A DNA stretch of 59,172 bases from Methanobrevibacter sp. (GCA_017553445.1 JAFZMD010000076.1:1-59172), one strand, 5' to 3'; positions 11,341 through 20,135 are shown, counted from the first letter of the stretch. Notes: generated by a model from the letters alone, not told the origin. A program made the numbers and translations.

Positions 11341-12363
11341 TCATTTTTCTTTATCTTTCAGCTCTTTAATTTCATTTTCCAAATTTTCAATTTTTTCGCT
11401 GTATTTTTCCAATTCATTTTGCAATTGATTTATTGTGTCTTTTTCACTATCTGTGGAATCCATTTTTTCTTTTTGAGATTTAAGAACTAATGAGAATAAT
11501 AACATTCCTGAAACAGATGCAAATAACATTATCGGGTAAATATGTTGAATAAAAGGGAATGAAATATCTGGTGGAGTTAGCAGGACAACTATTAGCATCT
11601 CGAATCCTGTAAATAATAACATTAATATGAGGGCGGGAATAGTATTGAGGAATTTTTTATCATTCCAGATAAAGATTAGACTTCCGATAATTCCACTAAT
11701 CACTGTTGAAATGGCAGATGGCAGAGCAGTGGTTCCTCCTAAGCTTAATCTATATGCTCCGGATATTAGTCCTACAGGTATTCCAACGATAGGGCCTCCA
11801 AATAAACCACTAATCATAACTATCAAACATCTGATGTTTGCAGGCATGCCATTAACCCTTACGAAAGCATCTGAAGCAAAAAGTCCAACCAATGCAAATA
11901 CCACTAAACATATCAATTGATTTCTTCTGGTAAATTTTCCTTTCATCATCTCTTTAAATGGTTTTAGGTGGGTTGAAAGAATAACAAATATCAAAACAGC
12001 ACATAAAATTCCAAACATGTCTAAATATGGACCAAAAAACACTGCAGTATCAACTTTATCATCAAAATAAGTACTCATTAGACCTATTACACATATAATA
12101 AGAGAATACATAATTCCATAAACTGCACTATCTCCCAAACCTTTTATTTTGCTCAATTGTCCTGAAAGAAATCCTAAAATACAAATGGTAGCTATAGCTG
12201 AAGCAATATCTTCAACAGTTTCTATACCAATATGCAGTCCAACTTTTGAATGGTATTGAATTAACCCTATTAAAAGTATAATATTTGAAATGATTAATGC
12301 CAGAAATAGCATATTCATTTTCAAATAATTCTTGTTGGTTATCTTGAGTTTCTCTTTAAGCAT
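11341..12363 (-). CDS. 5TMR-LYT-type membrane receptor with C-terminal coiled coil
   Basis: A 340-residue protein with about eight membrane segments between residues 15 and 295. The middle contains the conserved run of the 5TM-5TMR_LYT sensor module: RVNGMPANIRCLIVMISGLF followed by GGPIVGIPVGLISGAYR and a GGTTALPSAIST segment. The last 50 residues are a charged coiled coil with regular ENEIKELKDKEK-like heptads. The histidine kinase or diguanylate cyclase output domain usual in bacterial LytS-like proteins is absent, so signalling would need a partner bound through the coiled coil. The ligand is unknown. It sits downstream of the rbr-fprA pair on the same strand, but a terminator separates them. 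Confidence 0.75.
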   Translation of the reverse strand: MLKEKLKITNKNYLKMNMLFLALIISNIILLIGLIQYHSKVGLHIGIETVEDIASAIATICILGFLSGQLSKIKGLGDSAVYGIMYSLIICVIGLMSTYFDDKVDTAVFFGPYLDMFGILCAVLIFVILSTHLKPFKEMMKGKFTRRNQLICLVVFALVGLFASDAFVRVNGMPANIRCLIVMISGLFGGPIVGIPVGLISGAYRLSLGGTTALPSAISTVISGIIGSLIFIWNDKKFLNTIPALILMLLFTGFEMLIVVLLTPPDISFPFIQHIYPIMLFASVSGMLLFSLVLKSQKEKMDSTDSEKDTINQLQNELEKYSEKIENLENEIKELKDKEK

Positions 12364-12465
12364 TGGAATCGTATAATGAATTTGATTTTAAAAAATTTTA
12401 ACATTTCTTATTATATTGGTAATTATATTAATATTTTTTTAAAAATTGTGTAATGGATTATGGGC

Positions 12466-12482
12466 AGACCATTTTCTGGTCT
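12466..12482 (-). other. Short stem-loop between rubrerythrin and 5TMR genes
   Basis: A perfect 6-bp inverted repeat, AGACCA and TGGTCT, separated by five bases, about 100 bases upstream of the 5TMR start. It is GC-richer than its surroundings. It could be a second terminator or part of the 5TMR leader. No known riboswitch class is recognised. Confidence 0.35.
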
Positions 12483-12494
12483 TTCGGTGTAAAA

Positions 12495-12530
12495 AAAATA
12501 AAAGAATTGAAAGAAAATTAATTCTTTCAA
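12495..12530 (-). terminator. Terminator after the rubrerythrin gene
   Basis: On the minus strand TTGAAAGAA pairs with TTCTTTCAA (12522-12530 with 12507-12515), starting on the base after the stop codon, and is followed by a T-rich tract with eight consecutive T residues. Confidence 0.65.
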
Positions 12531-12944
12531 CTAGAAGTATCTTTCTAAAATTCCTTCTAAGATTTTGTAGTGACGGCCTTCGTCTTTGGAACTTTCTCTG
12601 AAGAAATCAGCGGCGGTTTCAATTCCAGCTTCCTGGGCTTTTTCGGAAGCTTCTCTTTTTTCGGCGTTAGCCATTTTTTCTCCGCCCATCATCCATTCAA
12701 TGTTTTCTTTGAGGGTGTCTTTGATGATTCCGTTCATTTCACAGAATCTTGCAGCATGTTCAGCTTCTTCCCATGCTAATCTTTTGAATACTTCAGCCAA
12801 TTCTCCGTAACCTTCTCTTGAAGCTTGTCTGGACATGGCCAAGTAGATACCTACTTCGTTGGTTTCTCCTTCAAAGTTACCTGCAACGAATTTTTCTACA
12901 GGAGTTCCTTTTGTAATTCCGATTTCATGTTCGTATTTTACCAT
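12531..12944 (-). CDS. Rubrerythrin-like diiron protein without rubredoxin domain
   Basis: A 137-residue four-helix bundle of the ferritin-like/rubrerythrin family. Diiron ligands are suggested by [20 protein letters not shown] and the C-terminal [13 protein letters not shown] (glutamates with ExxH-type spacing). The C-terminal Cys4 rubredoxin domain of classical rubrerythrins is missing, so electrons must come from a separate donor. The likely role is peroxide reduction. The start has GAGGT seven bases upstream. It lies 13 bases downstream of fprA on the same strand, so oxygen reduction and peroxide removal are probably co-expressed. Confidence 0.85.
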   Translation of the reverse strand: MVKYEHEIGITKGTPVEKFVAGNFEGETNEVGIYLAMSRQASREGYGELAEVFKRLAWEEAEHAARFCEMNGIIKDTLKENIEWMMGGEKMANAEKREASEKAQEAGIETAADFFRESSKDEGRHYKILEGILERYF

Positions 12945-12957
12945 AATAATACCTCTC

Positions 12958-14184
12958 TTATAATTCTTTACAAGCTTGAGCTAATTTTTTACCTAATTCG
13001 TAGCTTGCATTGTTTTCTTCATCATCCGGTACAAAGTAGATTTCCTGAGTATCTACAATATCGAATCCACAGTTGCCTAATTCTTCAGCGAGTTTTTCAG
13101 GAGCTCCTCCTCTTCCACCCATTGAACCGAAGGTGACTGCTTTTCTTTCAATGCCTGTTCTGTTGAATAGAAGACCTTTAAGATAGTACATGATGTCACC
13201 GATACTTGGGTATGGCACATCGTTAATGGTAGGATCACCGATTGCGACTCCTTTACTGGTCAATATGCTTTTAACGATTTCTGATCTTTCATCTTCATGC
13301 AAGAAGAATATTTCAACATCATATCCTTCAGACATTGCACCTTCAGCAATTTCATGAGCCATGGTTTGGGTTGAGTAGTGCATTGTGTCGTAGATAATGG
13401 TAATCTTATCTTCACATACACCGGTTGCCCAGTTTTGATATGCTCCAATGATTTGCATTGGATCAGTCCAGATTTGACCGTGGGATGGTGCAATTACTTT
13501 AATTTGGTCAAGTAAACCTAATTCCACTACTTCATTTAATTTTTTAAGTACTAATTTTGAAAGTGGGGTAATTAAATTCGCATAGAATTTTTGTGCTGCA
13601 TCCATTAATACATATTCGGGGATTTCGTCACTGAATCTTTGTGTGAAACATAAGTGTTGACCGAATGCATCATTAGGGAATAAGATACCGGTTTCATCAG
13701 CAAGCAGGGTAAACATGCTGTCAGGCCAGTGGAGCAGGAATGCATCTAAGAACGCTAAGGTTCTTCCACCAACATCCAAGCTGTCTCCGGTTCCAACAGT
13801 AACAAATTCAGCACCTTCCAATTTAGGGTAATGTTTTAAAAGACCTTTTACAGCAATTTTACTGCAGTAGATAGGTGCTTCAGGGAATCTTTTATGTAAA
13901 TCATATAAAACACCGGAGTGGTCTTTTTCGACGTGGTTTTGAATGATGTAGTCGACTTTGATGTCTCTTCCTTCTTGAGCGAATGCATCGTCGATACGTG
14001 CCATCATTTCAGCTGTTTTTCCAGGGTATGCATTATCAATAATTGCTACTTCATCTTCTCCAAATACAATATAAGCATTGTAAGTGGTTCCGTCTAAGGT
14101 GTATCCGTGGTAGCTTCTTAAATCCCAGTCAAGAACACCAATCCAGTATACTCCTTCAGCTATTTTTTGAGCATTAGCTTTCAT
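12958..14184 (-). CDS. fprA: F420H2 oxidase (FprA), flavodiiron protein
   Basis: Reduces O2 to water with reduced coenzyme F420, protecting the strict anaerobe. The N-terminal metallo-beta-lactamase-like domain holds the diiron site: HVEKDH at residues 84-89, an aspartate in FPNDAFGQH, and the histidine of APSHGQIW. The flavodoxin domain starts near residue 257 ([13 protein letters not shown]) with [10 protein letters not shown] near the FMN site. Length 408 fits the family. It has a strong GAGGAAG ribosome binding site. It is followed by the rubrerythrin gene. Its upstream region faces the HTH-V4R regulator gene. Confidence 0.93.
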   Translation of the reverse strand: MKANAQKIAEGVYWIGVLDWDLRSYHGYTLDGTTYNAYIVFGEDEVAIIDNAYPGKTAEMMARIDDAFAQEGRDIKVDYIIQNHVEKDHSGVLYDLHKRFPEAPIYCSKIAVKGLLKHYPKLEGAEFVTVGTGDSLDVGGRTLAFLDAFLLHWPDSMFTLLADETGILFPNDAFGQHLCFTQRFSDEIPEYVLMDAAQKFYANLITPLSKLVLKKLNEVVELGLLDQIKVIAPSHGQIWTDPMQIIGAYQNWATGVCEDKITIIYDTMHYSTQTMAHEIAEGAMSEGYDVEIFFLHEDERSEIVKSILTSKGVAIGDPTINDVPYPSIGDIMYYLKGLLFNRTGIERKAVTFGSMGGRGGAPEKLAEELGNCGFDIVDTQEIYFVPDDEENNASYELGKKLAQACKEL

Positions 14185-14255
14185 AATATCTTCCTCAAAA
14201 TTTTGTTTTAATCTATACGAATGATATATAGACTGATTATAACTTTGTCAAAGAA

Positions 14256-14267
14256 AATATATATAAC
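14256..14267 (-). promoter_or_regulatory. Probable TATA box of the fprA-rubrerythrin operon
   Basis: On the minus strand AGTTATATATATTTTC spans this position, with TATATATA at 14258-14265, about 75 bases before the fprA start. The expected transcript start near 14232 leaves a leader of about 48 bases. Confidence 0.45.
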
Positions 14268-14311
14268 TTATGTTTTGATAAACAGTTCGTTTTTTTTTAA
14301 TAGCGGTCATG

Positions 14312-14323
14312 CTGAAATTTCAG
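14312..14323. promoter_or_regulatory. Palindromic candidate operator in the fprA/HTH-V4R divergent region
   Basis: CTGAAATTTCAG is a perfect 12-bp palindrome in the 418-base gap between the divergent fprA and HTH-V4R genes. A looser dyad, CAGTAGTAACTG, overlaps its right side. The rest of the gap is AT-rich, with a nine-T run at 14290-14298, the fprA TATA box, and an AT-rich promoter-like segment near 14550-14565 ahead of the regulator gene. No open reading frame or RNA gene was recognised in the gap. Confidence 0.35.
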
Positions 14324-14602
14324 TAGTAACTGCAATGTTTTGAGCATTAATTTAGAGTTATAATAGTGTTGTGTTAATAAATCAGCCTATACATTCAAAA
14401 AAGCTGCCATGTCAAGTTTGGTATTATAATGGAGTAATTGGTAAAAATGAGAGATTCTGTTTTTCTTGTTTAAAATTTTTAAGTTTTAATTAATTAAACA
14501 AACTAGATTATTGTCTTATTTTTTTCATATTCTTTTCAATATTTTCTTAGTTAATTATATTAACATAGAAGTTTAAAAATCTAAATCAAGAGGTGTAATT
14601 TA

Positions 14603-15361
14603 ATGGGTGATGACAAACCGATTCAAATATTCTCAAATCCTGAAAAAAATATTGGTGTTAATGTAGTCAAAAGTCCGGTGAAGCTAACTATTCTTGAAAT
14701 GTTAAGGGGCAGTGACATGGAATTTGATGAAATCGTTTCAAATATTGGAAAATCCAAATCCACTGTTTCTGTGCACTTGAAAGGCCTAAGGGAATTGGGA
14801 ATTGTGTCATATAAATTTCATCCTGAAGACAATAGAAGAAAGATTTTCTATATTAATTCTAAATATTTGGGCTCAGTTAATGTATCCGAGCAAAAAGAAC
14901 TTGAAGAGACGCAGAAAGAATATTTGGTTAACAATATCATTAATGATGAGGGTGATTTCACCATCTTGTTATTCCATACTTTAAGGGCAATGCTTATACA
15001 GGAAGGAATTAATATAGATCCGATATTGCAGGCCACTGGCAATCGAATCGGAAGATCCTTATTTGATTCATTGTATGATGATGATTTAGAAACTTTTTTA
15101 GCCAACATTGTTCAGTTCTGGAGCGATAAGGGTTTAGGAAGGGTTTCTTTTGAAGTGGGAGAAATTATAAAAATAACCTCTTTGGACTGTTTTGAATGTG
15201 AATTATTACCTAAGACAGGAAAACCTGCATGCTTTTTAGATACTGGTATTTTTGAAGCTTTATTTTCAGAATACTTTAATTGTCCCGTCAGTGTAATTGA
15301 AATTCAATGTTATACTATGGGTGATGGCAAATGCGTTTTTGAGGTTGAACTATTGAATTAA
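14603..15361 (+). CDS. HTH (ArsR-like) transcriptional regulator with C-terminal V4R domain
   Basis: Residues about 20-95 form a winged helix (KSPVKLTILEMLRGSDMEFDEI, then SKSTVSVHLKGLRELGIVSYK as recognition region). Residues about 145-250 resemble the V4R small-molecule-binding domain, with a cysteine-containing CFECELLP...PACF segment and the terminal CYTMGDGKCVFEVEL motif. Such proteins are sensory regulators in methanogens. The cysteines suggest metal or redox sensing, which is inference. The gene is divergent from fprA-rubrerythrin, making that operon a plausible target. It has a GAGGTG ribosome binding site. Its stop overlaps the convergent cbiL stop by four bases. Confidence 0.8.
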   Translation: MGDDKPIQIFSNPEKNIGVNVVKSPVKLTILEMLRGSDMEFDEIVSNIGKSKSTVSVHLKGLRELGIVSYKFHPEDNRRKIFYINSKYLGSVNVSEQKELEETQKEYLVNNIINDEGDFTILLFHTLRAMLIQEGINIDPILQATGNRIGRSLFDSLYDDDLETFLANIVQFWSDKGLGRVSFEVGEIIKITSLDCFECELLPKTGKPACFLDTGIFEALFSEYFNCPVSVIEIQCYTMGDGKCVFEVELLN

Positions 15362-16059
15362 TCATCCAATTTAATTATTGTTGTAGTGAGATAAGGCTTG
15401 TCCTTTGAAAAGCCGTCAATAATTTCCTCGTTTTCGCGGGTACAGTTTTGGACTGAATAAATGTCTGTTGTACGCTTGTTGTTTTCAATTTTCAGCTCCA
15501 ATTTACGCATATTTCTTGATGCCTTCATTAAAGCTATTGCATTACTGTATTCCATTACATCAGCTAATCTGTCATCAATTTTAGGAACTACTGATAATAT
15601 ATCGTTTTGTTCCACCAATGCTTCATTTCGAGCAGCTGCACAAGCGGTAAATGATGTAATTCCAGGAACCGTTTCAATTTCGTAAGCTCCTTTCAATTTC
15701 TTTTGAACATAAGAATAGGTACTGAAAATTGAAGGATCTCCGAGGGTAATGAATGCAACATCACGTCCAGTGTCGAGATATTGTGCAATCAACTCTGAAG
15801 CGGATGTCCATACCTTTTCAAGTTCATCCTTGTTTTCAATCATTGGAAATATAGGTTCTACCAGCATTAATTTATTGTAATCCTCCCTACCTTCAATCAC
15901 AGGTTTAACGATTGAAAGTGCTATACTTTCCTTTTCTTTTGAGGATTTTGGTGAAAAAACAACAGGAACCGTTTCCAATATTCTAACAGCTTTCAATGTT
16001 AACAATTCCGTATCTCCAGGTCCTACACCAATTCCATATAATTTTCCTCTTTCAGCCAT
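15358..16059 (-). CDS. cbiL: Cobalt-factor II / precorrin-2 C20-methyltransferase
   Basis: SAM-dependent tetrapyrrole methylase acting in the anaerobic cobalamin pathway. The N-terminus reads KLYGIGVGPGDTELLTLKAVR, the family SAM-binding loop, followed by PVVFSPKS typical of C20-methyltransferases, and FITLGDPSIFSTY near 105-117. About 233 residues from the chosen start, the usual length. ATG 16059 is preceded by GTGTGATAAT. An ATG four codons upstream has no better site. Methanogens need cobamides for methyl transfer by Mtr. The gene is divergent from the helicase gene with an apparently shared TATA element. Confidence 0.9.
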   Translation of the reverse strand: MAERGKLYGIGVGPGDTELLTLKAVRILETVPVVFSPKSSKEKESIALSIVKPVIEGREDYNKLMLVEPIFPMIENKDELEKVWTSASELIAQYLDTGRDVAFITLGDPSIFSTYSYVQKKLKGAYEIETVPGITSFTACAAARNEALVEQNDILSVVPKIDDRLADVMEYSNAIALMKASRNMRKLELKIENNKRTTDIYSVQNCTRENEEIIDGFSKDKPYLTTTIIKLDD

Positions 16060-16093
16060 ATTATCACACATAAATATTTCTTGTCAAATGCTC

Positions 16094-16101
16094 TTATATA
16101 A
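16094..16101. promoter_or_regulatory. Palindromic TATA element shared by divergent cbiL and helicase genes
   Basis: TTATATAA reads the same on both strands. Its centre is equally distant (38.5 bases) from the chosen cbiL ATG at 16059 and the helicase ATG at 16136, so it could position transcription in both directions with leaders of about 12 bases. Assignment is by symmetry and spacing only. Confidence 0.4.
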
Positions 16102-16135
16102 TTTATTTATACTATACTATACTAATATATTTTTG

Positions 16136-17965
16136 ATGTCAAATTCTATGTTTTGTCCAAATTGTGGTATGCTTAAAAGCAATTGTATCTGCGGTCATAA
16201 GAAGGTCGTTGAAAATGAAAGTTCTTCTGACTTATTTAGCTTTGAAAAGCCTAGGTCATCTTCAATTTTAGATGATGAGATTCCAGAAGTCTATTCAATC
16301 GAAGACCATAAGATGCAGGTCAACAGGTTTTTCGAACTTAAGGAGCAATACCCGAACATTGATGAGGAGATAATTGAAAATTTCCCGTTTTATGAACCTA
16401 GAGTAGGCCAGTTTGAGATAATACAGGATATTGATGATGCGATAAAGCAGGGATATAAATATATTATTTTGGAGGCAGGAACAGGAACGGGAAAGTCTGC
16501 AATAGCCACTACACTTGCTAAAATGTATGGTTCAGCCTATATCTTAACCATGACGAAACAGCTACAGTCACAATATAGCGATGAATTTGTATTCCCTTTA
16601 GTTAAGGGAAGGTCTAATTTTTCATGTTTGAATGACGGACTTGATGTTACATGTGACATGGGAACCTGCAAGACATCTCCAACTTCAAGTAAGTTCTTCT
16701 GCCCTTACGGGGTTGCAAAAAATCCGACCTTGGATGCAGAACTTGCCTTTGAGGATTCCTTTGGAGGCACCGTATTTTATCAGTCAGCGGACCATTGTCA
16801 CTACTGGCAGCAGAAGGCCAATGCAATCAACTCACCGATAACCCTGATGAATTATGATTACGCAATAGCGGAGCTGAATTATGTCAAGCATTTCGGAACC
16901 CGTTCACTTCTTATTCTGGATGAGGCCCATAACATAGAATCAAAGTTAATGAACACGATGGAAGTCAATCTATACAACTACAGGCTTGAAAAGGACATTA
17001 GTAAAGTCATATCCAAGGAAACCCTTAAGGATGGTGAGCTTGAGGATTGGCTTTTGGAAATTGAAGCCATCAGTGAATCATATGAAGACATTGACATCAA
17101 GGATCTCTCAAAAAATAAGGCCGAAAGAATCCAGTCTACAGTTTCCAGACTCAAAACACTTAAGAAAAATCTTGAAACTGAACCTGAAAACTGGGTCATT
17201 GACAGCGATGAAAATGGTGTTTCATTCAAACCATTGAGAGTTCATCATTATGCTAAAAACAGCCTGCTTAAGTACGGTGATGTTGTAATATTCATGAGTG
17301 CTACAATTTTATCCAGCACTCTCTTTTCAAAGTGGCTTGGTTTGTCTCCGGATGAAGTATATCATATAAAGGTTGACAGTCCGTTTACAAAAGAAAAAAG
17401 GCCGATTATTTTAAATCTTGCTGGAAAGATGTCTAAAAACAGAATTAAAAAGACAGCGCCTAAAACCATTCCTATTTTAAAGGAAATTCTTGAAAAGCAT
17501 AAGGATGAAAAGGGGTTAATCCATACGAACAGTTATAAATGCCAGCATTTCATCAATAACAACCTGATTAATTCCAGGCTGATTTCACACAACTCAGACA
17601 ATCGTGAGAGAATCCTGAATTACTTTGAAAATGATGAAAATCCATTGGTACTGGTTTCCCCGTCAATGAGTGAAGGGGTGGATTTGCCTTATGACAAGTG
17701 CAGGTTCCAGGTAATCTATAAGGTTCCTTTCCCTTATCTTGGAGATATGCAAATTAACATGAGAAGAAAAAGCGACCAAAAATGGTATGCGTATAAGACC
17801 GTAATGACGTTGATGCAGGCTTATGGGCGTGGAATGCGTGCAGAAGACGATTACTGTTACACATACATTCTGGATTCGGATATTAATATGGTACTTAAAA
17901 GTCCAATTTATAGATCTTTAGTCCCAGACTTCTTTAAAGAGGCTTTGGTTAGGGTTAAAAAATAG
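16136..17965 (+). CDS. XPD/DinG-type superfamily 2 DNA helicase with iron-sulfur cysteines
   Basis: ATP-dependent 5'-3' DNA helicase family. It starts with a small zinc ribbon (CPNCG...CICG), then Walker A EAGTGTGKS near residues 113-121, four spaced cysteines near 163, 173, 178 and 188 that match the 4Fe-4S insertion of XPD/DinG, DEAH near 262, and C-terminal motifs with VSPSMSEGVDLPYD and QAYGRGMRAEDD. The ATG at 16088 lies ahead of the probable TATA box, so 16136 (or 16148) is preferred. About 609 residues. A role in repair or replication fork processing is inferred from the family. Confidence 0.87.
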   Translation: MSNSMFCPNCGMLKSNCICGHKKVVENESSSDLFSFEKPRSSSILDDEIPEVYSIEDHKMQVNRFFELKEQYPNIDEEIIENFPFYEPRVGQFEIIQDIDDAIKQGYKYIILEAGTGTGKSAIATTLAKMYGSAYILTMTKQLQSQYSDEFVFPLVKGRSNFSCLNDGLDVTCDMGTCKTSPTSSKFFCPYGVAKNPTLDAELAFEDSFGGTVFYQSADHCHYWQQKANAINSPITLMNYDYAIAELNYVKHFGTRSLLILDEAHNIESKLMNTMEVNLYNYRLEKDISKVISKETLKDGELEDWLLEIEAISESYEDIDIKDLSKNKAERIQSTVSRLKTLKKNLETEPENWVIDSDENGVSFKPLRVHHYAKNSLLKYGDVVIFMSATILSSTLFSKWLGLSPDEVYHIKVDSPFTKEKRPIILNLAGKMSKNRIKKTAPKTIPILKEILEKHKDEKGLIHTNSYKCQHFINNNLINSRLISHNSDNRERILNYFENDENPLVLVSPSMSEGVDLPYDKCRFQVIYKVPFPYLGDMQINMRRKSDQKWYAYKTVMTLMQAYGRGMRAEDDYCYTYILDSDINMVLKSPIYRSLVPDFFKEALVRVKK

Positions 17966-17968
17966 AAA

Positions 17969-18042
17969 CGGACCTGGAGGGATTTGAACCCCCGATTTCA
18001 GGATCCGAAGTCCTGTGTCATTCCTGACTAGACCACAGGCCC
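17969..18042 (-). tRNA. tRNA-Arg (anticodon TCG)
   Basis: The minus strand folds into a 74-base cloverleaf. The acceptor arm GGGCCTG pairs with CAGGTCC (one G-U), with discriminator G. The anticodon arm CAGGA/TCCTG encloses the loop CTTCGGA, giving anticodon TCG, which reads CGA arginine codons. The T arm contains GGTTCAAATCC. CCA is not encoded. The 3' end lies three bases from the stop codon of the convergent helicase gene, so little room is left for a terminator of either transcript. Confidence 0.95.
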
Positions 18043-18052
18043 AAAATTAAAA

Positions 18053-19006
18053 TTAATTATCTTCATTTTTTAAGTCTTCAACTTCAGCGAAGATGTCATC
18101 GATAGATTCGCCATCCAAACGGGCTTGCTCATAATCTTTCTCTTCAATCTCTTCTTTTATGAGTCCTTTTTCATCAGGTGCTTTTTCCCGTGCAGGAGGA
18201 ATGTCTTCAACATCAATGTCTTCCTCTTCTTCTATTACTTTAGGTTTATCTATGCTTTTGGAAAAGGATTTTCTGAGGGTGCTTTTAAGCTCGTCCATAT
18301 CGAATTCGCCTATTTTGTAGGATTCCTTGTCAAGAGGGATGTTGCTTTTAGGAATAACTGGCTCTTCCTTTTCTTCGACTTTACTTAATTTATCAGGTTT
18401 ATCTTCATCCATTGATTCAAACATCGATTCAAACGGATTTTTAACATTGAATATCTTAAATGCGCCGTAAATTATTAATAGGGCGCCTATAATTATTAAG
18501 GATACAACTAAAAATGGATTTTCACCGGAAACAACATTGTCGACTATTCTGTCAGTTCCTGAATTAAATACTAGGATTGAAGCTATTATGAATATGATTC
18601 CAAGAATTAGGCTAACAATAGCCAAAATAGGCTTTTCGCCAATTTTCATATTAACCACATTGTCAAAGTTTTCATTGATTTCATTTTCAAAACCTTGCGG
18701 TTTATTGACAATCTGGGATTTATTATCTAATTTTTCATTAATATCGGTTTCAATAATGAAATCTTCATCAATTTCTGATTCATCTTCCAAATTAATCACG
18801 CTTGAAGAATCTTTTCCGGGATGGTAAATGAATTCATCGTCAATTTCGTATTCTTCCATACCTTCATTTAAAAAATTGATTAATTCTTCATCTTCTTCGA
18901 TATCGTCATATTCGTCAATTTCTGGCTGTTCTTCCTCTTCATTCATATGATCGAACATGTTTTTTAAATTAGATATCCTGGCTTCTTTTTCTTTAGAATC
19001 TTTCAT
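18053..19006 (-). CDS. Acidic protein with two membrane segments, function unknown
   Basis: About 317 residues. The first 120 and last 130 residues are highly acidic and low complexity. Two adjacent hydrophobic helices (ILAIVSLILGIIFIIASILVF and a second beginning PFLVVSLIIIGALLIIYG) form a hairpin, so both acidic tails should face the same side of the membrane. ATG 19006 is preceded by AGAGG, while the longer reading from 19048 overlaps the upstream gene and lacks a site. It lies directly downstream of the TFS gene and upstream of tRNA-Arg. No family is recognised. Confidence 0.7.
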   Translation of the reverse strand: MKDSKEKEARISNLKNMFDHMNEEEEQPEIDEYDDIEEDEELINFLNEGMEEYEIDDEFIYHPGKDSSSVINLEDESEIDEDFIIETDINEKLDNKSQIVNKPQGFENEINENFDNVVNMKIGEKPILAIVSLILGIIFIIASILVFNSGTDRIVDNVVSGENPFLVVSLIIIGALLIIYGAFKIFNVKNPFESMFESMDEDKPDKLSKVEEKEEPVIPKSNIPLDKESYKIGEFDMDELKSTLRKSFSKSIDKPKVIEEEEDIDVEDIPPAREKAPDEKGLIKEEIEEKDYEQARLDGESIDDIFAEVEDLKNEDN

Positions 19007-19017
19007 AATGAATCCTC

Positions 19018-19332
19018 TTAGTCGTAATCTCTCCATTTGTGTCCGCATTTAGCACATTCAAAGAATCTTGTAGGTGCTTCATCAGCACTACGGGTTTGCT
19101 TAAGTTCGTAATAAGCTTTATCATGGCCACATTCAGGACATACTTCTGTTATTTGCGACCTCATGTCTTCAACTTCGCCCATATTAACGACACCCTGTTT
19201 GCCTTCTACTTTTTGTGAAACAGAGTACTCGCTGCTGTTTGAAGCTAAATCTTTTGTATATCCACAACTGCATTTAAGTTTATTGTCATTAGGAAGTAAC
19301 ATTGCTCCACATTCTGGGCAAAATTCCATCAT
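19018..19332 (-). CDS. tfs: Transcription factor S (TFIIS/RPB9-like)
   Basis: A 104-residue zinc-ribbon protein that stimulates RNA cleavage by stalled archaeal RNA polymerase. The N-terminal ribbon is FCPECGAML...CSCGY and the C-terminal ribbon CPECGHDKAYYELKQTRSAD ends in FFECAKCGHKWRDYD. The conserved acidic pair of the catalytic hairpin lies in TRSADEAPTRF. Two consecutive ATG codons (19332 and 19329) follow GAGGTTGAT. The second gives spacing more like neighbouring genes. Its stop lies 11 bases before the acidic membrane protein gene. Confidence 0.94.
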   Translation of the reverse strand: MMEFCPECGAMLLPNDNKLKCSCGYTKDLASNSSEYSVSQKVEGKQGVVNMGEVEDMRSQITEVCPECGHDKAYYELKQTRSADEAPTRFFECAKCGHKWRDYD

Positions 19333-19410
19333 ATCAACCTCATTTTTTTCAGTTTATTATAAATTTTTATTTTATAATTATTAAATTTATAGTTTTTTTC
19401 ATATTAATAT

Positions 19411-19827
19411 TTACCTTAGAATAGCATTTAGGCAGTCATTTATAATTTTGTCATGGTCAAATGCAAGATTCATTTTTTCCAAATCTCCCTTTGTAAAAAT
19501 GTCTATGTCACATGCATCATCGTCAGCCTTCATTTCTTCCATGTTTCCTATTGCCGTATAGGCTATGCTTACGGTGTGGCCACGGGGATCTCTTGAGGGA
19601 TTGGAATATACTCCAACAAGCTTTTCAAGCTTCACATCAATGCTTGTTTCTTCCAACGCTTCCCTTATTGCAGTGTCCTCAACGCATTCACCATACTCTA
19701 CAAATCCTCCGGGCAATGCCCAGTAATCTTTATATGGCTCATTCTTGCGTTTAATTAAAATAAAATTTTCATTATCATCAAAAATAAAAATATCTGCCGT
19801 TAAGCTGGGAGTTTTATACTTTCCCAT
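19411..19827 (-). CDS. Nudix hydrolase (ADP-ribose pyrophosphatase-like)
   Basis: A 138-residue single-domain protein. The Nudix box starts GGFVEYGECVED and ends in REALEETSIDV, giving the GX5EX7REUXEE pattern that binds magnesium and pyrophosphate. The upstream segment KRKNEPYKDYWALPGG and the downstream SRDPRGHTVSIAYTA resemble ADP-ribose and NAD-like pyrophosphatases. ATG 19827 follows GTGAT. The upstream GTG is part of that site rather than a start. The exact substrate cannot be set from sequence. Confidence 0.88.
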   Translation of the reverse strand: MGKYKTPSLTADIFIFDDNENFILIKRKNEPYKDYWALPGGFVEYGECVEDTAIREALEETSIDVKLEKLVGVYSNPSRDPRGHTVSIAYTAIGNMEEMKADDDACDIDIFTKGDLEKMNLAFDHDKIINDCLNAILR

Positions 19828-19859
19828 AAATATCACATAAAAAAAATAAGTTATTGAAG

Positions 19860-20135
19860 TTATAAGTTTTCTTCAATAAGTTGTTTAAAAGATTCGCTGT
19901 CTGCCTTAAGCTGTTCGGCAGCCTTTTTTAATGCATCTTTTGGATCTGCACCCTTGGTTTTAATGGTCATTATTGGTTTTCCGGTAAGGGGGTGGTCAAT
20001 GTTATAAACTGCATATTCAACATCTTCATCCTGCATTAAAATATGTCTGAGTGCGTTACAGACACCGTGACTTTCGTCTTCAATTTCAAATTCCATTTCA
20101 GTTGCAGTTTTATTGAGAACTTTAATATTATCCAT
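19860..20135 (-). CDS. rpoL: DNA-directed RNA polymerase subunit L
   Basis: A 91-residue homolog of eukaryotic Rpb11/AC19, which pairs with subunit D as the assembly platform. The diagnostic segment is DESHGVCNALRHILMQDEDV near 19-38, followed by YNIDHPLTGKP. The start has AGGTAGATATT upstream. It is 12 bases after csl4 in a minus-strand run hpt-dph2-csl4-rpoL-Nudix, a grouping of archaeal information-processing genes. Confidence 0.95.
   Translation of the reverse strand: MDNIKVLNKTATEMEFEIEDESHGVCNALRHILMQDEDVEYAVYNIDHPLTGKPIMTIKTKGADPKDALKKAAEQLKADSESFKQLIEENL

Noticed and set aside
12825-13136. 103-codon plus-strand frame across the rubrerythrin-fprA junction
   Set aside because: It is antisense to two strongly supported genes and has no recognisable domain.
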